From positions 554,340-618,339 of the forward strand of contig SDOX01000019.1 of assembly GCA_004565275.1 (NCBI GenBank): DNA of 64,000 bases, read 5' to 3'. Source of the stretch: Nannochloropsis salina CCMP1776 (Eukaryota > Sar > Eustigmatophyceae > Eustigmatales > Monodopsidaceae). This document shows positions 11,301 to 22,844 of this stretch, piece by piece; within the stretch, counting starts at the first letter, position 1; every line of letters starts with the position of its first letter. The position numbers and the translations under genes are program-made. The notes beneath the pieces were generated by a model. The model was not told where the DNA came from and searched no databases. It saw only the letters and a list, made by a program, of their open reading frames with translations.

Positions 11301-14300
11301 CTGTCAATGAGGCAATCTCTCGTGTTGAGAAAGCTGAGAGCTTGATAGAGCATGCACGAAAGAGATACGCAGAGCGTCAGAAGGAATGGCAAAAATGTCA
11401 ACTTAGCCTGGAATCGGGGCAAGCCAAATTGCTTTGCCTGGAGAATCTGGTAGCAAATGGCGGAATGCTAGCTTATCTGCGCGCGGCTCAAGAGATCCTT
11501 GAAGCTTGTCAAGCGTCGTATGATATGACAGCGAAGCTGATGGCTAATGCCCAGAATACAGCGTCAGCACTGAATACCAACGTAGACGACTTTGACGAGC
11601 AGGACGTTGAGGAATCTGCGCTCATTAAAGTGTGCCAAACCGTCGCATCTTTCATCGAGAAAGTTACGAATGCTGAAGCTTCTTTGAAAGCCTATCAAGT
11701 TAGGGAAGACGCCTTTACGAAGGAAAAGCACAATTTACACGAAAAATTTCATTCAAATTTGTGCCGCTTCCAAGAAAACGTGGCCATGATTGCGGCGGCC
11801 GGTTCCACCGTTCAAAAACTATGTCAGGTTCCTTCAGATGATGCTGCTATGGCGATTAACCGAGCAGCTTGGCTCCTTCGTCGTGGCGTTGTAGTAACTT
11901 CCGACAAAAACGGTGGAAAGGTCATTAAGGAAAGCGAAATAGATTCCGCACGACTTTATGATCCTTTAGATAATGATGGCATGCATACCTTGCAGTCGAT
12001 GACCGAAGCGATTCATGAGGCTGTCAAACGCGTCGATTCCCTAGAACTTGAGGCGCAGCTACTTCGAAGGCGCGTAGATCGTGCCTCTGCTTTCAAAATT
12101 TGTGAAAGCAAGAAGCTAGCCTCTCTTCAAGACGCGTTGCAAGTGTGCGCTGAGAGGGCCGAAACGTATGGTCTGATTAATGAGAGCTCAAAAGTAGAGC
12201 TTCCTCTAAGTCGGGCAAAGCTTAGCGTAGCCTCGATATTTTCCAAACTTGAGCAACCATTACATGTTTGGATGGATAATATGACACTACTGGCCAAGGA
12301 TGTGGATGCAGCGATAGCAGAGGTAGTCAATGTCAAAGAATTGTTAAATCAAGATGTTGAGCTTCAAGCCCGAGATAAACGAGAGCGTGAGCAATGGCTA
12401 ATCGGTCAGAGGGCTCTTCAAGATCGATGGGAATGTGCTCGGGATGCTGCTGTGAATAGTGGGGTGATGCAATTCCAGGAGGTACAATCAATGCTGCTGG
12501 CCGTTGAATCAGATTTAGCGGGGCAGGAAGGAATGGAAAATCGGCCAATGCGCCTCCATACACTGACGCAGCGTGTGACAGACATGGAAGAGCTCGTATC
12601 ACGTGAATCCCAGCGCCTTCGTATTCGAGAGTTGAACGTAGAGAAGGCGTTGAAGGCTATACCAACCCTTGTTGACCGACTCGCACGCCTAGAAAAGACT
12701 CTTCGATCCAACTTCCAAACATCGTCGCAAAGACAATTTTCTGAAGTCTCAGCCGCTGAAGCTACTGACACGACGGCGGCTGGGGACGAGTCACTCGGCA
12801 GGACTCATAAGTATTATACCGACACAAAGGAGGGAAGGAGTGATAGCAAAGAGGATGTATTGCAATCTGTCGTTCCACTTCATGTCAAAATGGTCGTTGA
12901 AGAAGCTAAGTCAGCCGTCTGGAAGGTCCAGCATTTTGCTCAAGAATCGTTAAGGTCGCCCCAAGTTCCGTTGCCTCGGGTTGATTGGGCGCTGGACAAG
13001 TTGCACGAAGCGGAAAAGGTGCTTGCGAAAGAAGTAGACCTGAAAAAGGCTATCAACAAGCAGCGGGCGGACGCTTTGCAGCACTATCGCTCGTTGGAAC
13101 GCAAATTTGCAGGTATTCAAGATGAAGTTACAACCCTTTGCACCAAATTTAGCTTCTTTCGCGTACAGCTTGAAGCTTATTCGGACGGTGAACTTTTCGA
13201 GTGGTTGGGTACTCAAACTAATTGCGTCCAGTCGGGCACTAGTGCTTCCTTATTAGTAGACGCAGCAATACCAGATACTGTGGCGTGCTCTAGTGCGCAA
13301 TCCATGGTCAGAAGCATCGCCGACGCACGAAATGCACTCATGGATGCTCAAAGGTGTCTCTTCACGGAGAAAAAATCGACAGCAACTCATGATGGAATTA
13401 CTGAAGACGGATCGCAACTTGCCAGCAAGACGGTTGCAGATCCAGCTTCTATAGCAGCAATATTAGAGCGTGCTGCTTCAAAAATTGATCGAGCCAACGA
13501 GATGTTGGAGCGACAGAATGATTTTTGTGTCAGAAATGAGCACCAACGCGTGGTTGTACTGCGCAGCCTGGAGAAAGAACAAGACCGGATCGCCCGACTC
13601 TACGCCATCATAGGGACGCGGGGCTTGGATAGGACGATTTCTCCCGTAGCGAACGCATTGCAAGCTGCCGAGAGCGCTCTTAATACCGTGTCTCAGCTCA
13701 TTGATGCGGGACAGATATTAGTGGTAGGACCTGCTTTTGATGTGGCGGCAGCCAGAGTGCAAGAAGCTGAAGATGTTGTCATTTGGGAAACAGAACGGAA
13801 AAGAAGGCTTGATCGCCAGCGCGACGCGGTCAAGGTTGAATTAGAACGTCAAACTCTGCGTCAGAAAGCCTTGCGTCAACTTGTGCAAGAAACAAAGTAC
13901 TTAAATCAAGCAATTGCAGTCACCGACTGCATGGTAGATGTGGGTAAGGCTCTCGAGCACGCAGCCCTGTGCGTAAATGATAACCCTATGTCGTCGGTCC
14001 CTCTAGCCACCCAGCACGCCGAACTTCGGATTGTAAATGAGCGTCTACAAGCGGCAGAACGCGAAATTCGTCGAGCAAGAATCCAACACGAAGAAGAAGA
14101 ACGCTACGCGCGGCAGCAAGCGAAAGAGGCGCGACTGCGCGTGATGCGTGACGCAGAACAAGAGCGGATCCGCGTGGAAATTGAAAAAATTAAGCGCTCT
14201 AAATTGGAAAGCGAGCTTGAGAAACTCACAGCTCGTTTAGCTTTTCATCGACCAACTCTCGACAATATTTTTTCAAGCATGGCTCGGGCAGAAGAGGCTG

Positions 14301-16213
14301 TAAAATCCGCTCGCGATACGTTGTCTTTACAAAATGAAGATGCTTATGGCAATGATGAAAATGGCACTTGTGGAGAGTGCGAGAAGAAGGATGTAGGTTG
14401 TGGTAGCATGAGCCGTTACAGCGGTGACGGAAGGAGTAGTGCCCCTGACAAAGGTATTTCCGAAGCCGCGGCAGCTGCTGAGGCCGCGCTGACGCTGACC
14501 GCACGTCTAGAGCAAGCTCTACATGGCTCAGCGATTGGTAAGTACTCGTCATTATCCCTTTCCCCGAGTGGCATAAATACTTGGGGCGAAGATAAGCTCG
14601 ATCTCAGTAGGCCAAAGGCAGAAGCGATGGGTGAGTGGGAAAATTCTACTACCTCAAGATCGGTTTCCACCGAGAAATTACAAATCTACATGGACAAGAC
14701 TACGCACACTTTGGAGGCGGTCGCTCGGAGTGTCGAGGTCTTGAACCTCGGAATGACAGACCTAAAAATGTCTGTACAGGAACAAGGCCTTCAGCAAAAT
14801 GCCCACAAAGATATTCTTAAGTGCGCATCTTACTCGCCCGATAGCATCACAGTTCTCCCTGTGGAAGGCGAGGTCTTTTCGACGCGCGCTCCCTCATCCA
14901 TGGGGGGTCCGATGGTAAGTCGTCTGCCCAAAGAAGGTTCGTGGGAAGCTTTGTCGCTTTTGCGCCACGCTTCGACACCACCTGGTATCTACGGAAATGG
15001 TGGTCCTGAGGAAAAAGGAGACATTTTGTACAACGGTAGTGATGAGACGGACTGTGATAATGGCGGACGACTGGAAGATGAGATTGGGCGGTCGGTTGAT
15101 GCGAGCAAGCAGGCGGCGCTTTGTCTTCGGGAAGAGAATGGCGTCACGCGGAAGGAAAAAAGGCAATCGGTGGATGAGGACATTTCTGCGCTCCTCAGTA
15201 AATTTTATCCCGACGATCTAGTTTCCCACCTAAGAAAGCTCGTCACATCAGGCGGTGTTGTGCTTAATGACACAATTGCCAAGAGCAGCTATTCAGGGGA
15301 TACCTTGGAGCTTTTTGCCGGAGATTATGCCTGCTATTCTTTATTTGCCCCGCTCTTTGACCCAGTTATAGCTGCTTGCCATCCGCGCTACAATAAAACG
15401 CACAAGCAGCCGTCGGATTTTAATGTGGACCATCTGAGGGAGGCCTTAGGCCCTTCTGTGCTTACAGAGAAAAATGGGGATAACGTGCGAATGGCGCGGC
15501 TAGTCGCATCTAGAAATTTGTGCGGTTACAATTACACGCCAAAAATGGGCGTTGCGCAATTACGAGAAGTGGAAAGGAAAGTTGTGGCAGCTTTAAACTG
15601 CTTGACAGGGGACCTGCAGGGCACATACACTACGATTAAGGATTTGAAGACGAATTCCGCATTGCAAGAGGAGATGGATATTGCCGAATTGCCGCAATCT
15701 TATCGCCTGGATGAAAGTGCAGGTGACCTGTCGTGTTGGCCCGAAGGACGTGGGGTATTCCTCAATCAGGATCGCTCTCTTTGCATCTTCGTGAACGTGG
15801 AAGATCACGTCACAATTGTAGCAACTGCTCGACAAAATGGATCGCAGGATGGAATCGCCGCCATCGGCTGTCGTGCCTTTGCTCTGTCATGCCGGGCCCT
15901 CACAAACTTGGGACTGGACTTCGAATTTGACCAACGCCTGGGTTACATTACCCCTTCGCCGGCCAAACTAGGGACGGCCTTGGCCTTCAGCCTGGTATTT
16001 ACCCCTGCGACGTCTGCCGGGGAGCTGGATGAGGTAGAGCGTCAGTACGATGTGGTCTTAGATCGGGCGGGGAGCGCACACCACGGTAAAGACGTCCCGT
16101 GCATAGTCTTCAACAAATTCAGCTTGGGCGTGTCGGAAGTAGAGAGCATTCAGGAGGTTATTATGGCGTCAAGATTTATCCTTCATGCTTCAAATGGCGC
16201 AATGAATGGATGA
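5306..16213 (+). CDS. Giant myosin with C-terminal phosphagen (guanidino) kinase domain
   Basis: Proposed exons are 5306-5533, about 5898-6442, 6637-6993, 7131-7831 and 7977-16213. All introns are GT-AG and the sum is 3355 codons plus stop; the first acceptor is least certain. An SH3-like N-terminus leads into a complete motor (about residues 75-960) with P-loop GESGAGKTE (about 173), switch I NNNSSRFGKF (split by an intron) and switch II DIFGFEN. One degenerate IQ-like helix follows. The tail (about 985-2780) is helical with recurring units of about 95-130 aa, then a charged coiled coil and a low-complexity linker. Residues about 3010-3355 align end to end with creatine/arginine kinases. Conserved landmarks include AGDxxxYxxFxxLFDPxI, WPEGRG, the EDH of NEEDH, RLGYI, LGT and LGxSEVE. 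The motor should be an active actin-based ATPase. The kinase part may be a pseudoenzyme. I cannot assign a myosin class. Confidence 0.9.
15180..16213 (+). other. Phosphagen kinase domain of the myosin
   Basis: This stretch encodes about 345 residues, close to the 350-380 aa of a whole arginine or creatine kinase, including both the N-terminal helical and C-terminal catalytic parts. By-eye alignment retains the Arg of WPxxRG and the second Glu of NEEDH. It has ARLV where active enzymes have SRVR, Thr for the Arg after NEEDHL, Ser in place of the reactive Cys, and Ala for the Arg after LGTxL. Loss of several ATP-phosphate-binding arginines suggests weak or no catalysis. Substrate cannot be inferred. 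Confidence 0.85.
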
Positions 16214-16475
16214 TTGAGGAAAAAAATATTCCGCTTTTCTCTTTTAATGTTGACAAAACATTGTTGTTCCCTGATCCAATAGGCAGAAAAATTGATATTA
16301 AAATCATTTATGGTATATTAAATGACTACTGGAACTCTATGACAGCGTTGGAAAAGATGATTGCTCAAAAATGACCCTCAACCAAAGTAAATCAAAGCAA
16401 ACTCCTGAAGACAGCTTCATCTGCATCAAGCTCCGCCTCCGGAAGATTTATGTTTCGTTTCTTTCCATAAATAGT

Positions 16476-17686
16476 TTACATCTCTTTATCACCTGCATTT
16501 TCTCTTTCAGTAATATTTCCTCCCAGCAGAGGATTGTCTTTTCGGCTCATGAACAAAATGCCTTCGTACATTACAGAAGACAGCATCCCAAGAGGAGCAC
16601 TTGAAACAAGCTTCGGCGCGAAACCTCGAAGAAAGGACTGCCACAGCCCTTCCTGCTGTATGATGGTATTTAGACTTCGTATGAAAGTCAAGGGTCCGGG
16701 TTTGGCATGCTGTGTTTGTAACCGCGTCTTGGCGACGTCTAGAGGGTTCGTGGCAAGAGCGCTCAGACCACCCGCAAATAAGCCAGCAATCATGTGTGGG
16801 AGCGACTGCCGAATGGCGGCGAAAAGCTCGCTTACTTGATCGAGCACAAGTTCAACAGAGAAAAGGGATGATGATGTTGAGGATGTTGGCGCGGACGACG
16901 GCGATACAATCTCAAGCGGCGGAGGGGGAAAGGTTGTCGCCATTGTAAAGAACGACTTTAATGATTCATAAGTTTGCCACCACACGCCCGAGGCGATGCA
17001 GGACGTCACCAGTGTCGCCCCGAAACCCCGATAAAATGTGCGCAAACCTGGAGAGAAGAGGAAGAATGTCAATCAACAGATAGATTTGCACGCTTTTCTG
17101 AGACTCTAATACAAAATAAGCAAGCCATCCCATAGAGAGAGAAATTACGGCACACGCAGTTCGAGAGATGGCAGATTTTTAGGTCGCTCTTACCGTCCTC
17201 GCGCCACATGTCCGTAAGCACCTGTTGGACTCCAGAATAGCGCGTGGGCAGTTGTAAGCGTTGTGCCACAATTTCTACTGGTATGTACAAAACTAAACAG
17301 GCAGCATCAGCCATGATACCGGCAGCCATGGGTGCCATGGTAAGCGGGAAACTGCCCTTCGAGGTTTCGACAGGACCGTCAGCGGATGGCGTGCTTAACG
17401 CACTCTTCGTGTAGGTGTACGTTCCTATGTATGTGAGGTAGGCGGGAAGACTCGCGATAGCGTAGAATAGGAAACCTTTGTAAAGTGAGCGTAAACCGCC
17501 CATGCGGCGCACGCTCAAGGAGTGCGTGACCGCCCCAGTCTGAACTTGTTGCCGGGTTTTCATGGCCCACATTGGCCACATGATGCTGTTTTCCACAAGA
17601 GTGGCTAAAGTAGAGAAAATAAGAAGCTTGTTCATGTCGAGATCTTCCCAAGTGGTCTGCCCCAGGTTAGAGATGTCTAAAGTCAT
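16476..17686 (-). CDS. Mitochondrial carrier family protein, SLC25A44-like
   Basis: Two exons on the minus strand, 17194-17686 and 16476-17047, with a 146-bp GT-AG intron, encode 354 aa. Three carrier repeats are visible through their signatures: PMWAMKTRQQ (first), PVEIVAQRLQ (second) and NPLDVAKTRLQ (third), each followed by a glycine-rich RGF or KGF element. The opening WEDLDMNKLLIF resembles the WEHLDKKKFYVF opening of SLC25A44, a branched-chain amino acid carrier, but substrate assignment from this is weak. The protein should sit in the mitochondrial inner membrane with six transmembrane helices. A Ser/Pro-rich loop (about 210-235) is inserted in the second half. Its 3' end converges on the myosin gene, 262 bp away. 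Confidence 0.85.
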
Positions 17687-18232
17687 GATGAATCGTAATA
17701 GTCGGCTTACTAATCTTTGTGGAGTTTTATATGGGTGACGAGCGCGAGCAGGTTACGAAAAGCAGTTGGCCAAAAACTCGCCTTGACCGTCCACGTCAGA
17801 TGACCTAAGGTTGTTAAAAAGTCATGTGTCAGGATTAAATGCCATGTTACGCCGTGAGAGAGTCGGGGTAGGGGCCCCTATCGTTCGACTTCGACGTCTT
17901 CTCCGCTCCCGGCGACCCAGCGAGTCTTCGCCGGCCCATGTATTCTTCAAGGGCCCGTCGGGCCATGACCTGCTCCCTGTACAAGTTGTCGGGTTTTAAC
18001 GAGTAAACCATGCACAGTAATGATTTGACAGTTGATCTCCATCATCAGAGATTCAAATGTCGAAGGGTTGACGTACGGAGGGACGCATGCCGAAGGATCA
18101 AGCGTGCTGAGGACGCATCGAAAGAAGTATCATGACGGTGCATCTTCCAAAATGTTCCTCTGGTCTTTCTTTTGTTTCCCTTTCAAATCACATTGAATCC
18201 CGATTATAAATTTGAATCTATTGGGTGACACA
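17687..18232. other. Intergenic, carrier 5' side / METTL3 3' side
   Basis: About 546 bp holding the promoter of the carrier and the 3' UTR of METTL3. A short plus-strand open frame here shows no family features. Confidence 0.45.
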
Positions 18233-19840
18233 TTATCGCTCGGTTGCTTCCCATCCACGGTATCGAACGAGGGTGTCGCCGACGAGATGAGTGGGAGGTA
18301 ACTGGTTTCCCACCGTAATCCAGCCTTCACGTATATTGTGTTTGCGACCAAAAACCTCTACTTTACGACCATCAGGGCATAGTCGTTCGATAATATCGTA
18401 GATTTCATCGGGTTTGCGACTTGTTTCACGGGCCTCAGCAACGATCACGTCGCAGTCAACATGATGGTTCACACGAGTACGTCCGCCGCCTCCTTCTAGT
18501 CCTGCCGTGACGAAGTCCCCTTTGACACCTACCAAGCAATGCTCCTTCGAATGATTTAGCCAGTGGCCTGTTCGGCCGGTGCGAATGACTTTTTGCAGCT
18601 GATTGGTCTTGATCCATATGATTTCCTCCAGCTGCTTGTATCCCCAGTACTGAAAGATTTCCCGCGCACGCTCCATCGCGCGTCCTGTTACCCACAAAAA
18701 AAGCAAGCCACCCTCTTCTTCCTGTAGTTTGGGAAAGTCGAGCTTACACACCTCATCGTCCGACATGGTGCCATAGGGAAGGTCCATGTGGATCTAGAGA
18801 TGTGTAAAGTATATAAGAAAAGGAGTGAAAGGCGGAGGCCAGAGTGTGACCTTCCGTTAAGATACTGAGGCGCCAAATCTCAAATATATCATGCCTCTTA
18901 CCTCCCATGGTGGGTCCGCCATGATGACCGGAAATTTGCCAAGTACAGAAAGGTCGAAATTTCGCACATCTACGTTCACCCACTGCGCAGGTGCACGGGG
19001 CGTTCTAGGGAGTGCCGGCGTCGGAGTCACTCCACGCCTTGCGCTTTCTGACTCGCGATGTACAGGATTGTTTTTGTCGCTCGTAGTATCCTCAATCTCG
19101 TAGTGTATGTACTTGCATGTACGAGTTCGTCGGCAGGTTGAGAGGTACGCACAATCACCCAAACTCACGTCAGTATGACTCTCGATGACTGGCTTGAAAT
19201 GGAGCTTCATGCACCTTTGATTCGTTGCCGTCCTAGACGGCAATGGTGTAGCCATGCCAATAGAAGATGGTTCTGACATCATTCTTGCTCGGCGATCGCA
19301 CTCCATGCGTGTTCCGTGAGGACAAAATTCCCGGATCGAATGGGCATCCTTTGTGAAGTACGCCACGGCTGAAGCCTCAAGCGCAGTAGGCTTTCCCAAT
19401 AAAGCTGCTATATCTTGTTGTTGCGTGTAGCGTGGTTTCGGGGATTTGCCTTCGGAAACTGATGCCAGCTTTTGCATTTCTGCATCGTCGGACTTTGTAA
19501 CTGCACGTCGCGGGTGTTCACATGTTTGTTCTGTCACATCTTTATTCGGATCCCATGAAGCTTGCGCGATAAAGCGTTGTAAAGCTATCAAATTAGTCCG
19601 TGTCAGCATTAATAAGCTTTTTGACCCAAAGTGTAATATATCAGTGTCAATCAGTTTATGCTCACGAAATTTCAATACTGCAGGAGCAAGGTCATCAGCT
19701 GAGGCAAGCGTATTTAGGTTTCTGAACTTATCCCGGTCGGAGCAGCGACGTAATTTTCGATAGAATGAACTTAAATCTAGCGGCAGACTTTCTTGCTGGC
19801 CGTGCTGCTCAGCAAGATAGAGTGCCAACTCTTTCTCCAT
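18233..19840 (-). CDS. METTL3: mRNA N6-adenosine methyltransferase, METTL3/IME4/MTA type
   Basis: Two exons, 18902-19840 and 18233-18793 (minus), joined in phase 0 exactly between DPPWE and [15 protein letters not shown], give 499 aa. The N-terminal half holds the family's CCCH-type zinc-finger module, recognisable as [13 protein letters not shown] ... [10 protein letters not shown] ... [11 protein letters not shown] ... [10 protein letters not shown]. The C-terminal MT-A70 domain contains the catalytic DPPW motif, [36 protein letters not shown] and the FGRKHN substrate loop. By family knowledge it writes m6A on mRNA in the nucleus as the catalytic half of a METTL3-METTL14 heterodimer using S-adenosylmethionine. 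All key motifs are present, so it is probably active. It is shorter than human METTL3 (580 aa), mainly at the N-terminus. Confidence 0.95.
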
Positions 19841-20235
19841 AGAAGCGTCTGTGAGTGGTGCAAGTATGAAGTAAAATTTGTCTTCGATCGTTTGAGACTT
19901 TGATACTTCACGACGTAAACACTTAAGGTCTACAATCGCGCATTCTATGTCCAGCTACTAGCTGACAATGCCATGTTTCCATATTTCCAGGCCGAACGGA
20001 GACCGTGACCGTGATGAAGAAGAAAGAACGTTCATCGCCTCCAACCTCCTGGCGCCCGGCTTGGCCCAGCCGTTACAAAACCGTTACGAAGCGTTTCTCG
20101 GCCGTCCCGCCCCCGCGTGAAACAAGACTTGCGATTCTCTTGGCGCGCAACTCAATAACAAGCCATCAAACACATACAAAACAGGAATATCAGCTTGCGA
20201 GTTTGGGGAACGTCATCGTGCATTTTTCAGTATCT
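19841..20235. promoter_or_regulatory. Divergent intergenic, METTL3 / PRA1 promoters
   Basis: About 395 bp between the METTL3 start (minus) and the proposed PRA1 start (plus). No RNA gene or conserved ORF is visible; promoter content is inferred from gene orientation. Confidence 0.45.
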
Positions 20236-21517
20236 ATGACCATGCGTGATGTCATTGGAGATGTAAGTTCATTGGATGTGTGTACGTGGGTACCTTGAGA
20301 TATGGATGTTCAGGGCAATCAGTGTGTCTTTTGCGTATATCAGTGTCGGAGCTGACCTCTGAACGTCCATTTTCCGCTTCTGTGCGCTTAACCTGTGCAC
20401 GTAAAGCAATGATGCTCATTGGTATGCGACATACGACCATAATCTTGTTTGAAACAGTTCAAGACCGACATGCTCATGTCTGAAATGCAAGACTTCACTG
20501 AAAAGCTTAACAAATGGGGACTCAAAAGCCCACGGCCATGGAACGAATTTGCGGGCACCCTCAAGAAACCCAAGAACAAACAAGAATTAGAGGAGCGCCT
20601 CCAGACGAATTTCATGTTGTACAAGGCAAATTACATTCTATTGCTGGCAGGTATTATGAGTTGGTCAGTCATCATATCGCCTTTTACAATGGGTGTCCTT
20701 TTTGTCTGCGCCGGGGTTTTTGCCTTGTTGCTTGGTTGGCCACAGCCTTTGGAGATCTTTGGACGGCTCCTCACGCCAAAGGAGAAAACGATGATTGCTG
20801 CTAGCTGTAAGTTGTCTGTGAGAGTAGCCATATCCGTCTACTCTCCTCACTTTTCTGGCCATGACCCCTTATTCATCTGTTTCTCGTCCATCCTATAGTC
20901 TCTTTCTTTCTCCTCCTGATCACGGGAGCCATGGTCAAGCTCATATGGGGTTTCTCACTGGGCGTTTCTCGTACGTATTTGGGGGGCCACTCTGTGAGCG
21001 CTTCGCTTGCCTGACACACCAGTCAGCCCATCCATTTTAAAGTAGCGGCTTAGCTGCTCAAAGTAGAGCATACTTATACTCTAGAGCCCAACGACTGAGT
21101 CCTATTCTTACCTCGATGAACGAGCACACTGAAAATTGACAAAGCAGTCTCGCCAACCGTCTCTTTTCCTCTCACAGTTATAGTCGCACACATGTCATTC
21201 CGACCCCGATGCTCGGGACACCGCAAAAATATCATTGACGACGCCAACTTGTCTCAAAGCCCTATAAAGGTATCGGGAACCACCTGCTGCCCGCAACAAT
21301 CTCGTTATTTCCACTGCAATTTCTCCTCATATCCTTCTCGAACGTCATTAATTAGACGTCCTGATGTTTTCCCCAATCATTCAATGCGCATTATCCGTAG
21401 ATTGTGGAGGACATCGAGTCGCCCAACAACGAGGACAGCGGCCTGAATTCTTATCACTCCGAGATAGCCCAGCTCAGAGCGACTGCTCACTCTATGTCAC
21501 GAGACGGGCGCGATTAG
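20236..21517 (+). CDS. PRA1 (prenylated Rab acceptor) family protein
   Basis: Five proposed exons, 20236-20262, 20458-20806, 20899-20970, 21178-21269 and 21401-21517, all GT-AG, close to 218 aa. The first exon encodes only nine residues and is the least certain. The RPWNEF motif, a conserved helix with LYKANYI, two hydrophobic hairpins (IMSWSVIISPF...VFALLLGW and FSFFLLLITGAM...GFSLGVSLIVA) with QPLEIFGR between them, and AHMSFRP at the end of the membrane part identify PRA1/YIP3 proteins. The C-terminus is acidic (EDIESPNNED). Family knowledge: these ER/Golgi membrane proteins bind prenylated Rab GTPases and assist vesicle traffic. Without splicing, the reading frame after the fourth exon would give a different, unconserved tail. 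Confidence 0.85.
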
Positions 21518-21810
21518 TCTTCCTTCCTTTTACAATCTTTTGAATTTCCCACAATTGGTTTTAAATGTATGTATATAAATAATGGCTTCGAAAAGATAAG
21601 TGGTGTCTGGTGTATGCGAGGTACTCGTATTTAGTTTAAACTGTCCGGATCAAGTTGAAGAAGTTCATCTCGAACTTCAAGTTACCCGTTATGCCACTAA
21701 CTTTCGACTAAGGCGACATTCGGGGGAAAAAAGACAAACGTGACCGAAGTTTCTCACATTCAAGGCGCTAGTTTAATTTATCTTTCGTGCAGGAGGCTTA
21801 AATTCATGTA

Positions 21811-22844
21811 TCACGCCGTAGAGGGAGGAGGGGCGCCGACCGTTCGTTTAAAAGCGGGACGCGAAGTAATTCGATTGATGTACGCTCGCAGAAATGGGTA
21901 TGCGTCAAGTGAAATTTGGTCTGGGAAAAAGACAGGAATGTACGACAAGTAAGAGCCCACGGCAACGTCGCCGACTCCGAATCGCTCCCCTTGGAGGTAG
22001 GAGGATTCGGCGAGCAGCTGGTTCAGGACAGCGAAAAACTTGTCCATCACACCCGCCTCGCGTTGCTCTTTCATGAAAATCGATGGTCCTAGGCTAGCAT
22101 TTGCAAAGTGAGTCCACTGGGAGGCCAGTCCTCTCTCTTCTGCTGTGGAGACGTTGGGATCGAAAACATCTGCCAAATACAGGAGCTGTGCGCCCGACTC
22201 GATTAAAGGGGTGCCATCAGCCATTGTGATGACGGGCAGCTTACCTATAAAACAGCAGTGTATCATTTCAACATGCGAATAATTGGTGTCCGTTCGTGTT
22301 TTCATTTTGAAGGGTACAATTCACATGGCTTGAACATGCACAGCATCGACGGAGGTCAGGGAACCAAGACCGGTCCCGACCACACTATCAAACACTTACC
22401 GAAATGATTGACATTTTTGATGAAGTCTGAAGCTTTGTGCTGTCCTGCACCCATATCTACTTGTACGGCTTCGTAATCAAGGCCAAGTTCTTGACAATAC
22501 CACTCTATAATTTTCGATCTGGACCGATAATACGCCCAGACCTTAGGTTTGTAGCCATGCGAGGATGGTGGTATGTTTCGAAGAGCTGCATTATCAGCTG
22601 CAGCGAAGGCACTTAAAAAAGTGGATCGTGTATATTGAGGACGATACGAGCGTCGGGGTGACAGAAACGTTGGCCGTCTGCCAGCAAGAGGGCGGGCGGG
22701 CAGGGTGGGAGGTTGGCTGCCCGGGAAGGCTGACGTCAAGAAAGATCCGCACGTCAACAACGCCACGGCCAGCCCGAACCGCGATCGGAACCTCGCGCTC
22801 ACTGCCATGCCTGCTCTCGTCGTCCTTCGGAATGCGATGAACAT
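21811..22844 (-). CDS. Glutathione S-transferase-like protein with plastid-type presequence
   Basis: Exons 22400-22844 and 21811-22244 (minus) join in phase 1 to give 292 aa. A signal peptide (hydrophobic GLAVALLTCGSFLTS) is followed by SAF and a Ser/Arg/Pro-rich transit-like stretch to about residue 90. This is the heterokont bipartite plastid-targeting layout, with Phe at the predicted cleavage. A thioredoxin-fold N-domain follows (KVWAYYRSRSKIIEWY ... GKLPVITMADGTPLIESGAQLLYLAD, with the cis-Pro LPVI and the E-S glutathione site). The all-helical GST C-domain has YLQGERFGVGDVAVGSYL. Glutathione conjugation or a related redox role is the family expectation; the substrate is unknown. A second Met at residue 13 is an alternative start. 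Confidence 0.88.
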
